A DNA stretch of 64,000 nucleotides from Halalkalibacter oceani (GTDB lineage: Bacteria; Bacillota; Bacilli; Bacillales; Bacillaceae_D), in NCBI RefSeq assembly GCF_040544555.1, contig NZ_JBEPKD010000009.1, positions 62,001-126,000 of the forward strand. Reading direction: 5' to 3'. The notes under the pieces are model-generated. The model was not told where the DNA came from. It searched no databases and saw nothing but the letters and a program-made list of their open reading frames with translations. How positions within the stretch are numbered: position 1 is the first letter of the stretch; each line of letters opens with the position of its first letter. Positions 16,901-25,650 of this stretch are shown here, one piece after another. The translations under genes were made by a program, and so were the position numbers.

Positions 16901-17622
16901 CCTAATACGACACGAAGGACATTTGGGTGGTGCGGGAAATCCTTTTCTCCCGCCCCATAACCGATTTTTTCCACGGTCATGCTCGGCATCGGCCCAAATT
17001 CTGAGACAATCCCTTTTAAAATTCCCGCGCCTGTCGGTGTCGTCAGTTCGCCACGGATCGTCGTGCTTTCGACAGGGATCTCCGTCAGCATTTCCAATGT
17101 GGCCGGTGCAGGAATCGGATAGACGCCATGATCGATATGGATCGTCCCGGAACCGACAACGACCGGCGCGGCGACTATTTTTTCGACCTCCAGCTGTTCC
17201 AGCGCGAGTGCCGTTCCGACAATATCGACAATGGAGTCAACTGCGCCGACTTCATGAAAGTGAACCTTTTCCAACGAAGAATGATGAATCTTTGCTTCCG
17301 CCTCGGCAATCGGTTGAAAAATTTGCAGGCTCAGCTGCTTGACATTGTCAGAAAGCGCTTCACATTCTTCGATCATTTTTTTAATCGTAGAGAAGTGACG
17401 ATGATTTGTCGCGCGCTCGTCTTCCTTTTCAATCACTTTAAATTGCTGGGCGTAGATTCCTTTTTTGATGACGCCCTCAGCCTTTAACGTGAATGGCTCA
17501 ATCGGCAGGCTCGACAGCTTTGCTTCAATCTCGGCCACATCGGCACCAAGATCGATTAACGCTCCCATCGTCATATCCCCGCTAATGCCGGACAGGCTGC
17601 AATCGATATATAACGTTTTCAT
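16888..17622 (-). CDS. larC1: LarC1 domain protein: N-terminal half of nickel-inserting LarC
   Basis: A 244-residue LarC N-terminal domain (formerly DUF111): LYIDCSLSGISGDMTMGALID, then VHFHEVGAVDSIVDIVGTA and TPTGAGILKGIVSEFGPMP. It ends at HPNVLRVVLGQSR, just where the linker to LarC2 would begin in full-length LarC, so it is a whole domain rather than a random truncation. ATG 17622 follows AGGAGT. Last gene of larE-larB-larC1, 11 bases after larB. LarC1 together with the convergent LarC2 should insert nickel using CTP in relatives; whether the separated parts assemble in trans is not known. Confidence 0.92.
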   Translation of the reverse strand: MKTLYIDCSLSGISGDMTMGALIDLGADVAEIEAKLSSLPIEPFTLKAEGVIKKGIYAQQFKVIEKEDERATNHRHFSTIKKMIEECEALSDNVKQLSLQIFQPIAEAEAKIHHSSLEKVHFHEVGAVDSIVDIVGTALALEQLEVEKIVAAPVVVGSGTIHIDHGVYPIPAPATLEMLTEIPVESTTIRGELTTPTGAGILKGIVSEFGPMPSMTVEKIGYGAGEKDFPHHPNVLRVVLGQSR

Positions 17623-17633
17623 TTGCTGTACTC

Positions 17634-18383
17634 CTATTCTTTTTTTATTCGTGAAATGAGCGCAGCCTGATACGCCGCACCAAATCCATTATCTATATTC
17701 ACAACCGAGACGCCGGACGCGCATGAATTAAGCATCGTCAAAAGAGCGGCGACCCCATGAAAGCTCGCCCCGTAGCCAATGCTTGTCGGCACTGCTAAGA
17801 TCGGCTGCTGGACAAGTCCGCCGACTACGCTGACCAGCGCTCCTTCCATGCCGGCCACGACAATTAATACATCACATGTGCGGATTTGTTCAAGCTGATC
17901 AAACAGACGATGGATGCCGGCCACGCCAATGTCATAAAAGCGGGCGATTTCAAGCCCCATTGCCTGGGCCGTTATCGCCGCTTCTTCGGCGACAGGCAGA
18001 TCACTCGTCCCGGCGCAAAGCACGCCAACTTTGCCATAGCTGCGGAAGCTTTTTCGCTCGTCATAGAGCAGCGTTCGGGAACATTCATCATAGGTCACAT
18101 GGACAAGCTGTGGCACTAATTGTTCAGCCTTCTCCTTTGATATTCTCGTCGCTAAAACGGTTTCATGATGGGTCATTAAACGGGAGAAGATCGCTTGAAT
18201 TTGCTCCGCTGTTTTTCCTTCCCCATAAATCACCTCGGGAAAGCCTTTACGCTTTACCCGCTGGACATCGATCTTGGCAAAGCCGTCAATATCCTCATAG
18301 CCTTTTATTTGTTCATAGGCTTCCTCTGCCCGAAGCTCTCCAGCTTCGACCTTTTTCAGCCATTCCTTGATTTCATTGCTCAT
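17634..18383 (-). CDS. larB: Pyridinium-3,5-biscarboxylate mononucleotide synthase LarB
   Basis: LarB carboxylates and hydrolyses nicotinic acid adenine dinucleotide, the first step of nickel-pincer cofactor synthesis. The 249-residue protein resembles PurE: GVLCAGTSDLPVAEEA, ARFYDIGVAGIHRLFDQL, VVAGMEGALVSVVGGL and PTSIGYGASFHGVAALL. The ATG overlaps the larE stop (ATGA), indicating coupled translation. Together with larE and larC1 it forms a compact three-gene minus-strand operon. Confidence 0.94.
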   Translation of the reverse strand: MSNEIKEWLKKVEAGELRAEEAYEQIKGYEDIDGFAKIDVQRVKRKGFPEVIYGEGKTAEQIQAIFSRLMTHHETVLATRISKEKAEQLVPQLVHVTYDECSRTLLYDERKSFRSYGKVGVLCAGTSDLPVAEEAAITAQAMGLEIARFYDIGVAGIHRLFDQLEQIRTCDVLIVVAGMEGALVSVVGGLVQQPILAVPTSIGYGASFHGVAALLTMLNSCASGVSVVNIDNGFGAAYQAALISRIKKE

Positions 18384-19216
18384 GCATTCTGCTCCTTACT
18401 ACCTGCTGCCAGTACTTCATTCATGCTTCCGGTACGATACCCTTGAAGGTCAAGTGTCACATACTGAAAGCCGATTTCTTTAAAACGTTTATGAATCGTT
18501 TCATGATAATCAATCACTTTTTGCAATTCATTCGGCATCACTTCAATTCTCGCCAGCTTCTCATGATGGCGGACACGCACCTGATAAAAGCCAAGCTTTA
18601 ATAAAAAGTCTTCCGCGAGGTCGAGCTGATCAATCGCTTCCTGTGTAATTCGTTTACCGTAAGGGATTCGCGAAGACAGGCAGGCGAATGACGGTTTGTT
18701 CCACGTTCGCAGATTCATTTCTTTTGAAAGATCTCTAATCTCCTGCTTCGTTAACCCGGCTTCAAGCAACGGGCTTCTCACCCCTTGCGAGCGGGCCGCC
18801 TTCATCCCCGGACGATAGTCACCGACATCATCACGGTTTGCGCCGTCAAGAATAAATGGATACCCTTCCTTTTGCGCCAGCTCATTTAAATGCTGATACA
18901 AGCCGTCTTTGCAGTGGAAGCAGCGGTCCGGTTCGTTTTTCACAAAGTTCTCGTTCGCCAGCTCACTTACCTCGGTTTTCATATATTTAACGCCCATCTC
19001 TTGCGCAAGGGCAATCGCTTCATTGAATTCACGTGTCGGGAACGTTTCTGAAGCTGCTGTTACAGCAATAACTTGATCCCCCAATACTTCTTTGGCACGC
19101 GCTAATAAAAACGTACTATCTACTCCTCCGGAAAAGGCCACCAGCACGCGCTCCATGGAACGTAAAATGTCATCGAGATGCGCAAGCTTTTCTGCTGTTG
19201 AATGGGTTTGTTCCAT
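18380..19216 (-). CDS. larE: Sulfur transferase LarE of nickel-pincer cofactor synthesis
   Basis: ATP-dependent enzyme that converts the two carboxylates of the precursor to thiocarboxylates. The PP-loop SGGVDS lies at residues 29-34. Cys179 in KPSFACLSSRIPYG lies at the position of the sacrificial Cys176 of Lactobacillus plantarum LarE; RCFHCK (Cys99, Cys102) is a further cysteine pair, so a recycling or cluster-bearing version cannot be excluded. Length 278 residues. Start ATG 19216 follows GGAGAGTG. First gene of larE-larB-larC1. Confidence 0.94.
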   Translation of the reverse strand: MEQTHSTAEKLAHLDDILRSMERVLVAFSGGVDSTFLLARAKEVLGDQVIAVTAASETFPTREFNEAIALAQEMGVKYMKTEVSELANENFVKNEPDRCFHCKDGLYQHLNELAQKEGYPFILDGANRDDVGDYRPGMKAARSQGVRSPLLEAGLTKQEIRDLSKEMNLRTWNKPSFACLSSRIPYGKRITQEAIDQLDLAEDFLLKLGFYQVRVRHHEKLARIEVMPNELQKVIDYHETIHKRFKEIGFQYVTLDLQGYRTGSMNEVLAAGSKEQNA

Positions 19217-19260
19217 CTATCCTACACTCTCCTTTTTCACTCTCTTATGTTTGTATAGGC

Positions 19261-19289
19261 AAGAGCCTCTTTATACCAAAGAGGCTCTT
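19261..19289 (-). terminator. Hairpin between the ghrB-like gene and larE, possibly with a larE promoter
   Basis: AAGAGCCTCTTT and AAAGAGGCTCTT form a perfect stem around a short loop. The T run is weak on either strand. Minus-strand TTGGTA and TATACA, 16 bases apart, overlap it and could be the larE promoter. Confidence 0.5.
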
Positions 19290-19348
19290 ATCATACGTTA
19301 TCTTTATTTTAACATAAGTACGGGATAGAACGGGAATTGAAAGATTGC

Positions 19349-20329
19349 TTATTTACCATTTCCATAGATCTCATCATTCACAATATGAGTCAGCCGCTCC
19401 CCCGCCAAGCCTTTTTCAATATTTTCGATCGCCAGGGTGGCCATTTTCATTCTTGTTTCGACATTCGCACTTCCAATATGAGGAAGAGCGATCACATTGT
19501 GAAGCGTCAGCAAAGGATGATCGTTTGAAATTGGTTCTGTTTCAAAAACATCCAGACCGGCAGCAAAGATTTTTTCTTCTTTTAACGCCTGATACAATGC
19601 TTCTTCGTCAACATTCGTGCCGCGTGATGTATTAATAAAAACAGCGGTCTTCTTCATCATCTCAAATTGCTCATGAGAAATCATGTTTTTCGTTTCCGGA
19701 GTCGACGGGGCCAGCAGTACGACGTAATCCGACTGTCGCAGCAGCTCCTCAATGGAACAATACACAGCGCCCAATTCAGCCTCGGCCTCCGGCTTGCGCG
19801 AACGGTTATGGTAAAGAATGTTCATATCGAACCCTTTGGCGCGTCTTGCCACACCTTGTCCGATTCTTCCCATGCCGATGATGCCGATTGTCGCTTTGTA
19901 AAGGCTTTGCCCTGTTAGCAAAAACGGGCCCCAGCTCTGCCACTCATTGCGCCGGATTACATCCATTCCTTCCACAATTCGCCGGCTCGTCGCGACCAAA
20001 AGGGTAAAGGTTAAATCGGCTGTCGCTTCCGTTAACACACCGGGAGTGTGTCCGACCGCAATGCCGCGCGCCGTCGCCGCTTCCATATCAATATTGTCAT
20101 AGCCAACCGCCATTGTACTGATCACTTTCAACGAAGGTGACTGCTCAATAAGCTGCTTATCAATACGGTCGGCAACATTTGTAAACACCGCGTCAGCATC
20201 CTTCATCTCCTGAAGCAGGCGTTCATAAGGCATCGGCTCATTTTCCCGATCCCACATGAAAATATCATATTTTTCTTTCAGAGGCTCTACTAATTCAGTC
20301 GGAATCTTTCTCGTAAATACAATCTTCAC
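19349..20329 (-). CDS. D-isomer 2-hydroxyacid dehydrogenase (glyoxylate/hydroxypyruvate reductase type)
   Basis: A 326-residue NAD(P)-dependent 2-hydroxyacid dehydrogenase of the GhrB class. It shows the Rossmann motif IGIIGMGRIGQGVARR, the substrate arginine in FINTSRGTNVDEEAL, the glutamate in AGLDVFETEP and the catalytic histidine in VIALPHIGSANVETR. Relatives reduce glyoxylate or hydroxypyruvate, giving D-glycerate, so it may link this region to glycerate kinase at 36898. The start is GTG 20329 after AAGGAGG. It follows pdxA2 by 23 bases at the end of the sugar-acid operon. Confidence 0.88.
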   Translation of the reverse strand: MKIVFTRKIPTELVEPLKEKYDIFMWDRENEPMPYERLLQEMKDADAVFTNVADRIDKQLIEQSPSLKVISTMAVGYDNIDMEAATARGIAVGHTPGVLTEATADLTFTLLVATSRRIVEGMDVIRRNEWQSWGPFLLTGQSLYKATIGIIGMGRIGQGVARRAKGFDMNILYHNRSRKPEAEAELGAVYCSIEELLRQSDYVVLLAPSTPETKNMISHEQFEMMKKTAVFINTSRGTNVDEEALYQALKEEKIFAAGLDVFETEPISNDHPLLTLHNVIALPHIGSANVETRMKMATLAIENIEKGLAGERLTHIVNDEIYGNGK

Positions 20330-20352
20330 AGCTCCAGTTCCTCCTTCGTCCC

Positions 20353-21351
20353 TTACCCGCGTTTTGGCGCTAAATCAATTGCTTGACGCATCGCTTCGAT
20401 CAAGCTTTGTTCGCTCGCAATTCCTTTTCCGGCAATATCAAAGGCAGTTCCGTGATCGACACTTGTACGAATGATCGGCAGCCCAACTGTAATGTTGACG
20501 CCAGCTTCTAAGCCAAGCACTTTGATCGGTCCGTGTCCTTGGTCATGATACATCGCAACCACAATATCAAAGTCGCCACGGTTCGCGCGGAAGAACAGTG
20601 TATCAGCCGGAAGTGGACCGACAACGTCGATTCCTTCCTCTTGCGCTTTTTCCACAGCCGGTACAATCTTTTCTTCCTCTTCTCCGTAGCCGAAAAGCCC
20701 GTTTTCGCCAGCGTGAGGGTTGATTCCACAGACGGCGATCTTAGGCGCCTTAATTCCGGCACGCTTCAATGTTTCATCGGCAAGCTTAATCACTTTATAC
20801 GTTCGTTCTGGATTGATCAGCTTCACTGCATCAAGCAGCCCGACATGTGTCGTAACATGAATCACTCGCAATGTCGGCGAGGAAAGCATCATCGCAAAGT
20901 CCTTTGTTCCCGTCAGCTCAGCCAAAATTTCCGTATGGCCGGGGAAAATATGTCCCCCTTTATGAAGAGCCTCCTTGTTTAAAGGCGCGGTACAAATTCC
21001 TTCAATCTCTCCATTGTTAGCCAGGGCAATCGCCTTTTCCAAGAAACGGAAGGAACCATCACCGGCAACAGCGGAAATTTCACCAAACGGCAAATCAGCA
21101 GGGAGTAAATCTAAATCGATACAATCGACTGTGCCATATTCAAATGCAGCCTCTTCGACTGATTGAATCGAACGAACCGTCAAGTTTGTCTTAACGACCT
21201 CATTCGCCCGCTTGAGGATTTTCGCATCTCCTACGACGAAAGGAGCACAGCTCTCATAGAGCGATTGATCGGCCAAGGATCTCATAATGATTTCAGGTCC
21301 GACCCCCGCTCCATCTCCCATCGTAATGGCAATTCTTGGTTTTTCACTCAT
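20353..21351 (-). CDS. pdxA2: PdxA2-type 4-phospho-D-threonate/erythronate 3-dehydrogenase
   Basis: A PdxA-family NAD-dependent oxidoreductase of 332 residues. Family motifs are ITMGDGAGVGPEI, the metal-binding histidines in VTTHVGLLDAV, CGINPHAGENGLFG and VAMYHDQGHGPIKVLG. PdxA proper works in vitamin B6 synthesis. The PdxA2 branch oxidises D-threonate- or D-erythronate-4-phosphate, with decarboxylation to dihydroxyacetone phosphate. A DUF1537 kinase and TRAP transporter in the same cluster favour PdxA2. ATG 21351 is preferred over 21357, which is too near GGTGG. Confidence 0.87.
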   Translation of the reverse strand: MSEKPRIAITMGDGAGVGPEIIMRSLADQSLYESCAPFVVGDAKILKRANEVVKTNLTVRSIQSVEEAAFEYGTVDCIDLDLLPADLPFGEISAVAGDGSFRFLEKAIALANNGEIEGICTAPLNKEALHKGGHIFPGHTEILAELTGTKDFAMMLSSPTLRVIHVTTHVGLLDAVKLINPERTYKVIKLADETLKRAGIKAPKIAVCGINPHAGENGLFGYGEEEEKIVPAVEKAQEEGIDVVGPLPADTLFFRANRGDFDIVVAMYHDQGHGPIKVLGLEAGVNITVGLPIIRTSVDHGTAFDIAGKGIASEQSLIEAMRQAIDLAPKRG

Positions 21352-21372
21352 GTCCATTCCACCTTCACACTA

Positions 21373-22578
21373 TTAATAAGCTTGCTTTAACAATTCAACC
21401 AGGCTGGCTTGATTCGGAACGCGTGGGTTGTTACGCACTAAACGCTCGATTGGCAATGCTTTTTCAGCAATGCTTTCAAGATCTTCTTCTTTCACGCCGA
21501 TCTCGGACAGCTTCGTCGGAAGGTTAATATCTTTTAGAAGCTGAAGAACCGCTTCTGAGGCTGCTTCTGCGTATTCTCTTGTTGTTTTTGAGCCTTGTTC
21601 GATCCCGAATGCCTGAGCAATTTTGACCATTTTGTCTTGCTCTGTAGCTGTATTATACTTCATTACATAAGGAAGTAGTAGTCCTGTCAGCTCACCATGA
21701 GGGGATTTTGCTTTTCCGCCAATCGGGTACGCAAGGGCGTGCGCTAAAGCTGTTCCGGCATTCGAGAACGCTAAACCGGCAAGCAGGCTTCCAAGCAGCA
21801 TATTGCCGCGCGCTTCTAAATTACTTCCCTGTTGAACCGCGACCGCCAAGTTACCGGCAATAAGCTCGATCGCTTGAAGCGCAAGCGCATCTGTAATTGG
21901 CAAAGAGCCTTGGAACAGAAGCTTTTCTTTTGATTGAATATAACGGAAATCTTTTGCTGTATATGCTTCTACAGCGTGAGAAAGCGCGTCGATTCCTGAA
22001 CATGCCGTTACATAAGGAGGCAATCCTACCGTTAATTCCGGATCAAGCAAGGCGACTGCCGGACGAAGGAAGTTATCGGAAATCCCTACTTTGATATTGT
22101 TTTCCGTATCGGTAACAACCGCTACTGACGTTACTTCCGAACCAGTACCAGCCGTTGTTGGGATCGCGATTAACGGCGCAATCGGTCCAGGTACGAGGTT
22201 TTCGCCGCCGAAATAATCTGTCGGGTGTCCGCCGTATTCCATTAACAGGGCCACAACCTTCGCCAAGTCGATACTGCTTCCCCCGCCAAGTCCAATGATG
22301 ACATCTGTCTTCATTTGTGATTTTGCAAATTCATACGCTTCGACAACACTTTCAATCGGCGGCTCCGGAATCGCTTTATCATACACAACCGTCTGGTAAC
22401 CATGCAAATCCAATTGCTCAGTCACTTTCGCTAAAATGCCCGCCTGAGCAACTCCTCTGTCTGTGATGACGAAAACATTTTTAGCCTTTAATCGCTTTAA
22501 CGCTCCATCAAGTCGAGTAATGGCTCCATTTCCAAAAATAATATTCTCAGTTGAAAAATATTCCCATGTGTTTCTCAT
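21373..22578 (-). CDS. Iron-containing alcohol dehydrogenase
   Basis: A 401-residue group III alcohol dehydrogenase. It shows the NAD motif GLGGGSSIDLAK, the metal ligands in CSGIDALSHAVEAY, HALAYPIGG and SPHGELTG, and the TTAGTGSEVTSVAVV block. Relatives include 1,3-propanediol and lactaldehyde dehydrogenases and 4-hydroxybutyrate-type enzymes. In this cluster it may interconvert a polyol or aldehyde precursor of the sugar acid; the exact substrate cannot be read. ATG 22578 follows AAGGGATGAG. It lies 21 bases before pdxA2 and 126 bases after the aldehyde dehydrogenase. Confidence 0.88.
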   Translation of the reverse strand: MRNTWEYFSTENIIFGNGAITRLDGALKRLKAKNVFVITDRGVAQAGILAKVTEQLDLHGYQTVVYDKAIPEPPIESVVEAYEFAKSQMKTDVIIGLGGGSSIDLAKVVALLMEYGGHPTDYFGGENLVPGPIAPLIAIPTTAGTGSEVTSVAVVTDTENNIKVGISDNFLRPAVALLDPELTVGLPPYVTACSGIDALSHAVEAYTAKDFRYIQSKEKLLFQGSLPITDALALQAIELIAGNLAVAVQQGSNLEARGNMLLGSLLAGLAFSNAGTALAHALAYPIGGKAKSPHGELTGLLLPYVMKYNTATEQDKMVKIAQAFGIEQGSKTTREYAEAASEAVLQLLKDINLPTKLSEIGVKEEDLESIAEKALPIERLVRNNPRVPNQASLVELLKQAY

Positions 22579-22629
22579 TCTCGCTCATCCCTTCAGGTTT
22601 GTTTGTCTTTTCCTTTTCTATCGAAGCTG

Positions 22630-22700
22630 TATGTAGGTTTGATCCGGAAGGCATTCCTCCCCTCCGGATCAGAAAGAAAGCGACAGCTCCAACCTACCAC
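22630..22700 (-). promoter_or_regulatory. Nested hairpin between aldehyde and alcohol dehydrogenase genes
   Basis: GATCCGGA (22641-22648) pairs with TCCGGATC (22663-22670) inside an outer GTAGGTT/AACCTAC pair (22633-22639 with 22691-22697). It could terminate part of the transcription or protect mRNA ends within the operon. There is no T run. Confidence 0.5.
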
Positions 22701-22704
22701 GCTC

Positions 22705-24147
22705 TTAAAGCTGGATTGTAATTAACTTCTCGTCTGTCATTTCTTCCACCGCGCTGCGTGGACCTTCTTTGCCGACACCGCTGTCCTTCACGCCGCCATA
22801 TGGCAAAATATCAACGCGGAAAGTGGAGACATCATTGATGTTAACACCACCGAATTCAAGCACTTGAGCAGCCTTCATCGCAAGCTCCAGATTTGACGTG
22901 AAGAAGCCGGCCTGCAAGCCGAATTTCGAATCGTTCGCCGCAGCGAATGTTTCATAAATATCATCATAAGGAATGATGCTGACAATCGGCGCAAAGACCT
23001 CTTCACACATAACCTTCATTTCTTCTTTTACATCCGTCAATACAGTCGGCTGGAATAACGCTCCATCGCGCTTGCCGCCCGTAATGATGCGCGCTCCATG
23101 CTCAGCCGCTTCCTGCACCCATTTCTCGGCACGTTCTGCTTCGTTGATACTGATCATTGGTCCGATGTTCGTTGCTTCGTCCTCCGGATTACCAACGACA
23201 AATGCTTCTGCGACTTTTTTCGCTTTTTCGAGTACCTCTTCGTAAATATCACGGTGAACATAAATGCGCTGAACTGAAATACAAGCTTGCCCGGAGTTTA
23301 CATACCCTCGTGATACACAAAGCTCGACAGCACGGTCAAGATCAGCAACATCATGATGAATAATATTCGGGGAGTTATTTCCTAATTCAAGAGTCACCTT
23401 ACGAATCCCTGTCTGACTCTTAATCATTTTTCCAACAGTCGGACTGCCGGTGAACGTGTACATCGCAATGCGCTCGTCTTCAAGCAAAAGTGGCCCTACT
23501 TCATGACCGAAACCATTGACGACATTTAAGAAGCCTTTAGGCAAGCCGGCTTCCAGGAGGATTTCTGCCATCTTGATTGCGGATACCGGCGTTTTTTCAG
23601 CAGGCTTCAACACAACCGTATTGCCAGCTGCGATCGCAGGAGCAACTTTGTGAGCAGTTAAATTAAAAGGGAAGTTAAATGGGGTAATCGCACAGACAAC
23701 ACCAACAGGAACGCGGATAGAAAACGCCATTTTCTCTTCGTTGCCCGGTTGACCGTGAATCGGCATTCCTTGACCGGTAATCCGTTTTGCTTCCTCGGCG
23801 GATGCGATAAATGTCGCGATTCCGCGATCTACTTCACCGCGTGCATCTTTAATCGTCTTACCTACTTCGCGCGTAATCGCCAGGGCAATATCCTCTTTCC
23901 GCTCTTCGAAAAGCTGAGCCGCCTTCATTAAAATTTCGTAGCGCTTTGTCGCAGGAAGCTTGACAGAGTTAAATGTCTCTTTCGCATTCGCGACCGCTTT
24001 ATCAACTAATGCTTTATCTGCTTTTGCAATTTCTGCATAAGGCTCATGAGTGTATTTGTTTTCGACCGTAAATGTCTCAGTTCCTTCGATCCATTGACCA
24101 TCTACCAGGTTTCCGTAGGTAACCACCTTGTCTGTTTGTGTATTCAT
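22705..24147 (-). CDS. NAD(P)-dependent aldehyde dehydrogenase
   Basis: A 480-residue aldehyde dehydrogenase. Visible are TPFNFPFNLTAHKVAPAIA, the cofactor region FTGSPTVGK, the general-base glutamate in TLELGNNSPNI and the catalytic cysteine in NSGQACISVQRIYVH. The sequence resembles the lactaldehyde, glycolaldehyde and non-phosphorylating glyceraldehyde-3-phosphate branch. In the cluster it probably oxidises a short hydroxyaldehyde to the acid (inference). ATG 24147 follows GAGGAGG. A hairpin-rich gap of 217 bases separates it from the upstream LarA homologue. Confidence 0.9.
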   Translation of the reverse strand: MNTQTDKVVTYGNLVDGQWIEGTETFTVENKYTHEPYAEIAKADKALVDKAVANAKETFNSVKLPATKRYEILMKAAQLFEERKEDIALAITREVGKTIKDARGEVDRGIATFIASAEEAKRITGQGMPIHGQPGNEEKMAFSIRVPVGVVCAITPFNFPFNLTAHKVAPAIAAGNTVVLKPAEKTPVSAIKMAEILLEAGLPKGFLNVVNGFGHEVGPLLLEDERIAMYTFTGSPTVGKMIKSQTGIRKVTLELGNNSPNIIHHDVADLDRAVELCVSRGYVNSGQACISVQRIYVHRDIYEEVLEKAKKVAEAFVVGNPEDEATNIGPMISINEAERAEKWVQEAAEHGARIITGGKRDGALFQPTVLTDVKEEMKVMCEEVFAPIVSIIPYDDIYETFAAANDSKFGLQAGFFTSNLELAMKAAQVLEFGGVNINDVSTFRVDILPYGGVKDSGVGKEGPRSAVEEMTDEKLITIQL

Positions 24148-24174
24148 TTGTTCGTCCTCCTCATGATTTGGTTT

Positions 24175-24330
24175 AAGAAAACCGCGTAGCGGCTTTTCTT
24201 AGAAGCGGCGTGCGAAGCGTTACATCTTTTAAGAATGGCTGAAAACGAGCTTGTTTCCAGCCATCCGCGTAACGTGCGAAGCCGACGCCCTTCCTCGAAT
24301 CTACCCGCAAGGTAGACTTTCTTATGAACT
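24175..24330 (-). promoter_or_regulatory. Hairpin-rich gap between the LarA homologue and the aldehyde dehydrogenase
   Basis: This non-coding gap holds a T-rich terminator-like stem (24175-24200, AAGAAAACCGC with GCGGCTTTTCTT), a 12-base stem around ATGGCTG/CAGCCAT (about 24234-24273) and a TCTACC/GGTAGA stem near 24299-24315. No gene is supported. It may partly terminate transcription between the two operon segments. Confidence 0.45.
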
Positions 24331-24364
24331 CTCCTGTCGGTTGACATGATAAGCCCGAAATCAA

Positions 24365-25615
24365 TTAAAATCCGTTAAAATAACCTTCTCCGTCAAATTC
24401 CATCTCTTTCAATTGCCCGATTACTTCTACATTATCAAGCTTCTCAACTTCAGGCAATAACGATTCTGAAACATAAAGCTCTTCGAGATGAAGGGTATTC
24501 GGAATTCTCATAAAACGGATTTCCTCCGCCTTCTTTCCCCAGCTTCCCCGCAGAGCCGTTTCGATAGCTGCGCGATCGCTTTCCAGAACAATCGGCACGC
24601 TTGCCCGCTTCAAAAATGTGCTCGTAATGACATTCTCGTTCATCTTCTTGTAATCAATTTTGTCGAAGAAGCGTTTTGTCGTCAAATCGGCGAGCCCGAT
24701 TCCGAGTGCATTTCCGTGCGAAGCCTCGCTCAAATCCGAAGTAATAATATAGTCGATTTGCGGTGTTTCAGGCTCCTTCGTATTCAAAATGCGAAGGCGG
24801 CCGATCACATTCGTATCCATCCCGGTTCCACTATAGTTTTTGCCGATCTCATCAACGAAAAGAACGTCAATCTTATCGACTGGAAGCTTCGGCATTAACG
24901 ACTTCGAAAAATTCAATAACGCTTCTTCACGCTCCTTGATCTTTTCCACCGGAATGACTTCAATTTCAGCCGTATCTTCAAAAGCATTCTCGACGATTCC
25001 AATTCCCATCAGAATCTTGCCACTTTTGAAAACTTCCTCGGCGACAAGCGGCATATGATCGCGGATTCCGACGACACCAAGCGTGTGGATCGCCTGCGCC
25101 TGCTTATGATTACCAAGACCGATTGAAGCTACTTTCATCAAGCCGCTCTCAATGTTCGCAGAGAAATCAGTATGAGCTTTAATCCGGTTGACGAGGATTA
25201 CGCCGTCCGACTCGTAGGCGATTTTGTCCATGTACACTTTGATGCCAGCTTCTGTCACGCCAATTTCCTCTACTTCCATCGAAGAGCGGATTTCAGCACC
25301 ACAATATTCTTCCGTCACACCAAGGCTTTCCAGCACTTCAATTTGTCCTTCAGCCGTCGCCCCGCCATGACTTCCCATAGACGGCACGATAAAGGGATGA
25401 CCGCCGCGCTTTTTCACTTCATTGGCAGCCGCACGGATAATCTTCGCAATATTAGCGATCCCGCGGCTCCCCGCTGTAATGGCAATGCTCATCCCCGGCT
25501 TTACACGTTCAGCAATTTCCGTCTTCGCAAACTCCTCCGCCACTTTCTCATCAATGTCGGCAACGGCCGGTCCGGTAAAATGCTGCTTGATCTTCACGAC
25601 TTTAGGCAAACTCAT
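24365..25615 (-). CDS. LarA-family nickel-pincer enzyme, probable alpha-hydroxy-acid epimerase/racemase
   Basis: A 416-residue protein of the LarA (DUF2088) superfamily, distant from lactate racemase. The four LarA active-site positions can be placed: His83 in PSMGSHGGATAEG, His148 in VNRIKAHTDFSANIESG, the cofactor lysine Lys161 in GLMKVASIG and His177 in QAQAIH. Lys-to-His spacing (16) equals that of canonical LarA. LarA homologues include lactate, malate and hydroxyglutarate racemases and gluconate 2-epimerase. With a tetronate-type kinase and PdxA2 next door, C2 epimerisation of erythronate/threonate is an attractive inference. ATG 25615 follows GGAGTG. The gene lies 35 bases after dctM. 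Confidence 0.85.
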   Translation of the reverse strand: MSLPKVVKIKQHFTGPAVADIDEKVAEEFAKTEIAERVKPGMSIAITAGSRGIANIAKIIRAAANEVKKRGGHPFIVPSMGSHGGATAEGQIEVLESLGVTEEYCGAEIRSSMEVEEIGVTEAGIKVYMDKIAYESDGVILVNRIKAHTDFSANIESGLMKVASIGLGNHKQAQAIHTLGVVGIRDHMPLVAEEVFKSGKILMGIGIVENAFEDTAEIEVIPVEKIKEREEALLNFSKSLMPKLPVDKIDVLFVDEIGKNYSGTGMDTNVIGRLRILNTKEPETPQIDYIITSDLSEASHGNALGIGLADLTTKRFFDKIDYKKMNENVITSTFLKRASVPIVLESDRAAIETALRGSWGKKAEEIRFMRIPNTLHLEELYVSESLLPEVEKLDNVEVIGQLKEMEFDGEGYFNGF

Positions 25616-25650
25616 TCGCTTTCACTCCATTCATTTTCTTTCATCTTGTA

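Noticed and set aside
16418..17622. Programmed ribosomal frameshift producing full-length LarC
   Set aside because: The two LarC domains are on opposite strands, so no frameshift can join them.
24144..24364. Two 60-70 codon frames between the aldehyde dehydrogenase and the LarA homologue
   Set aside because: They read through hairpins, have no good ribosome site and resemble no protein.
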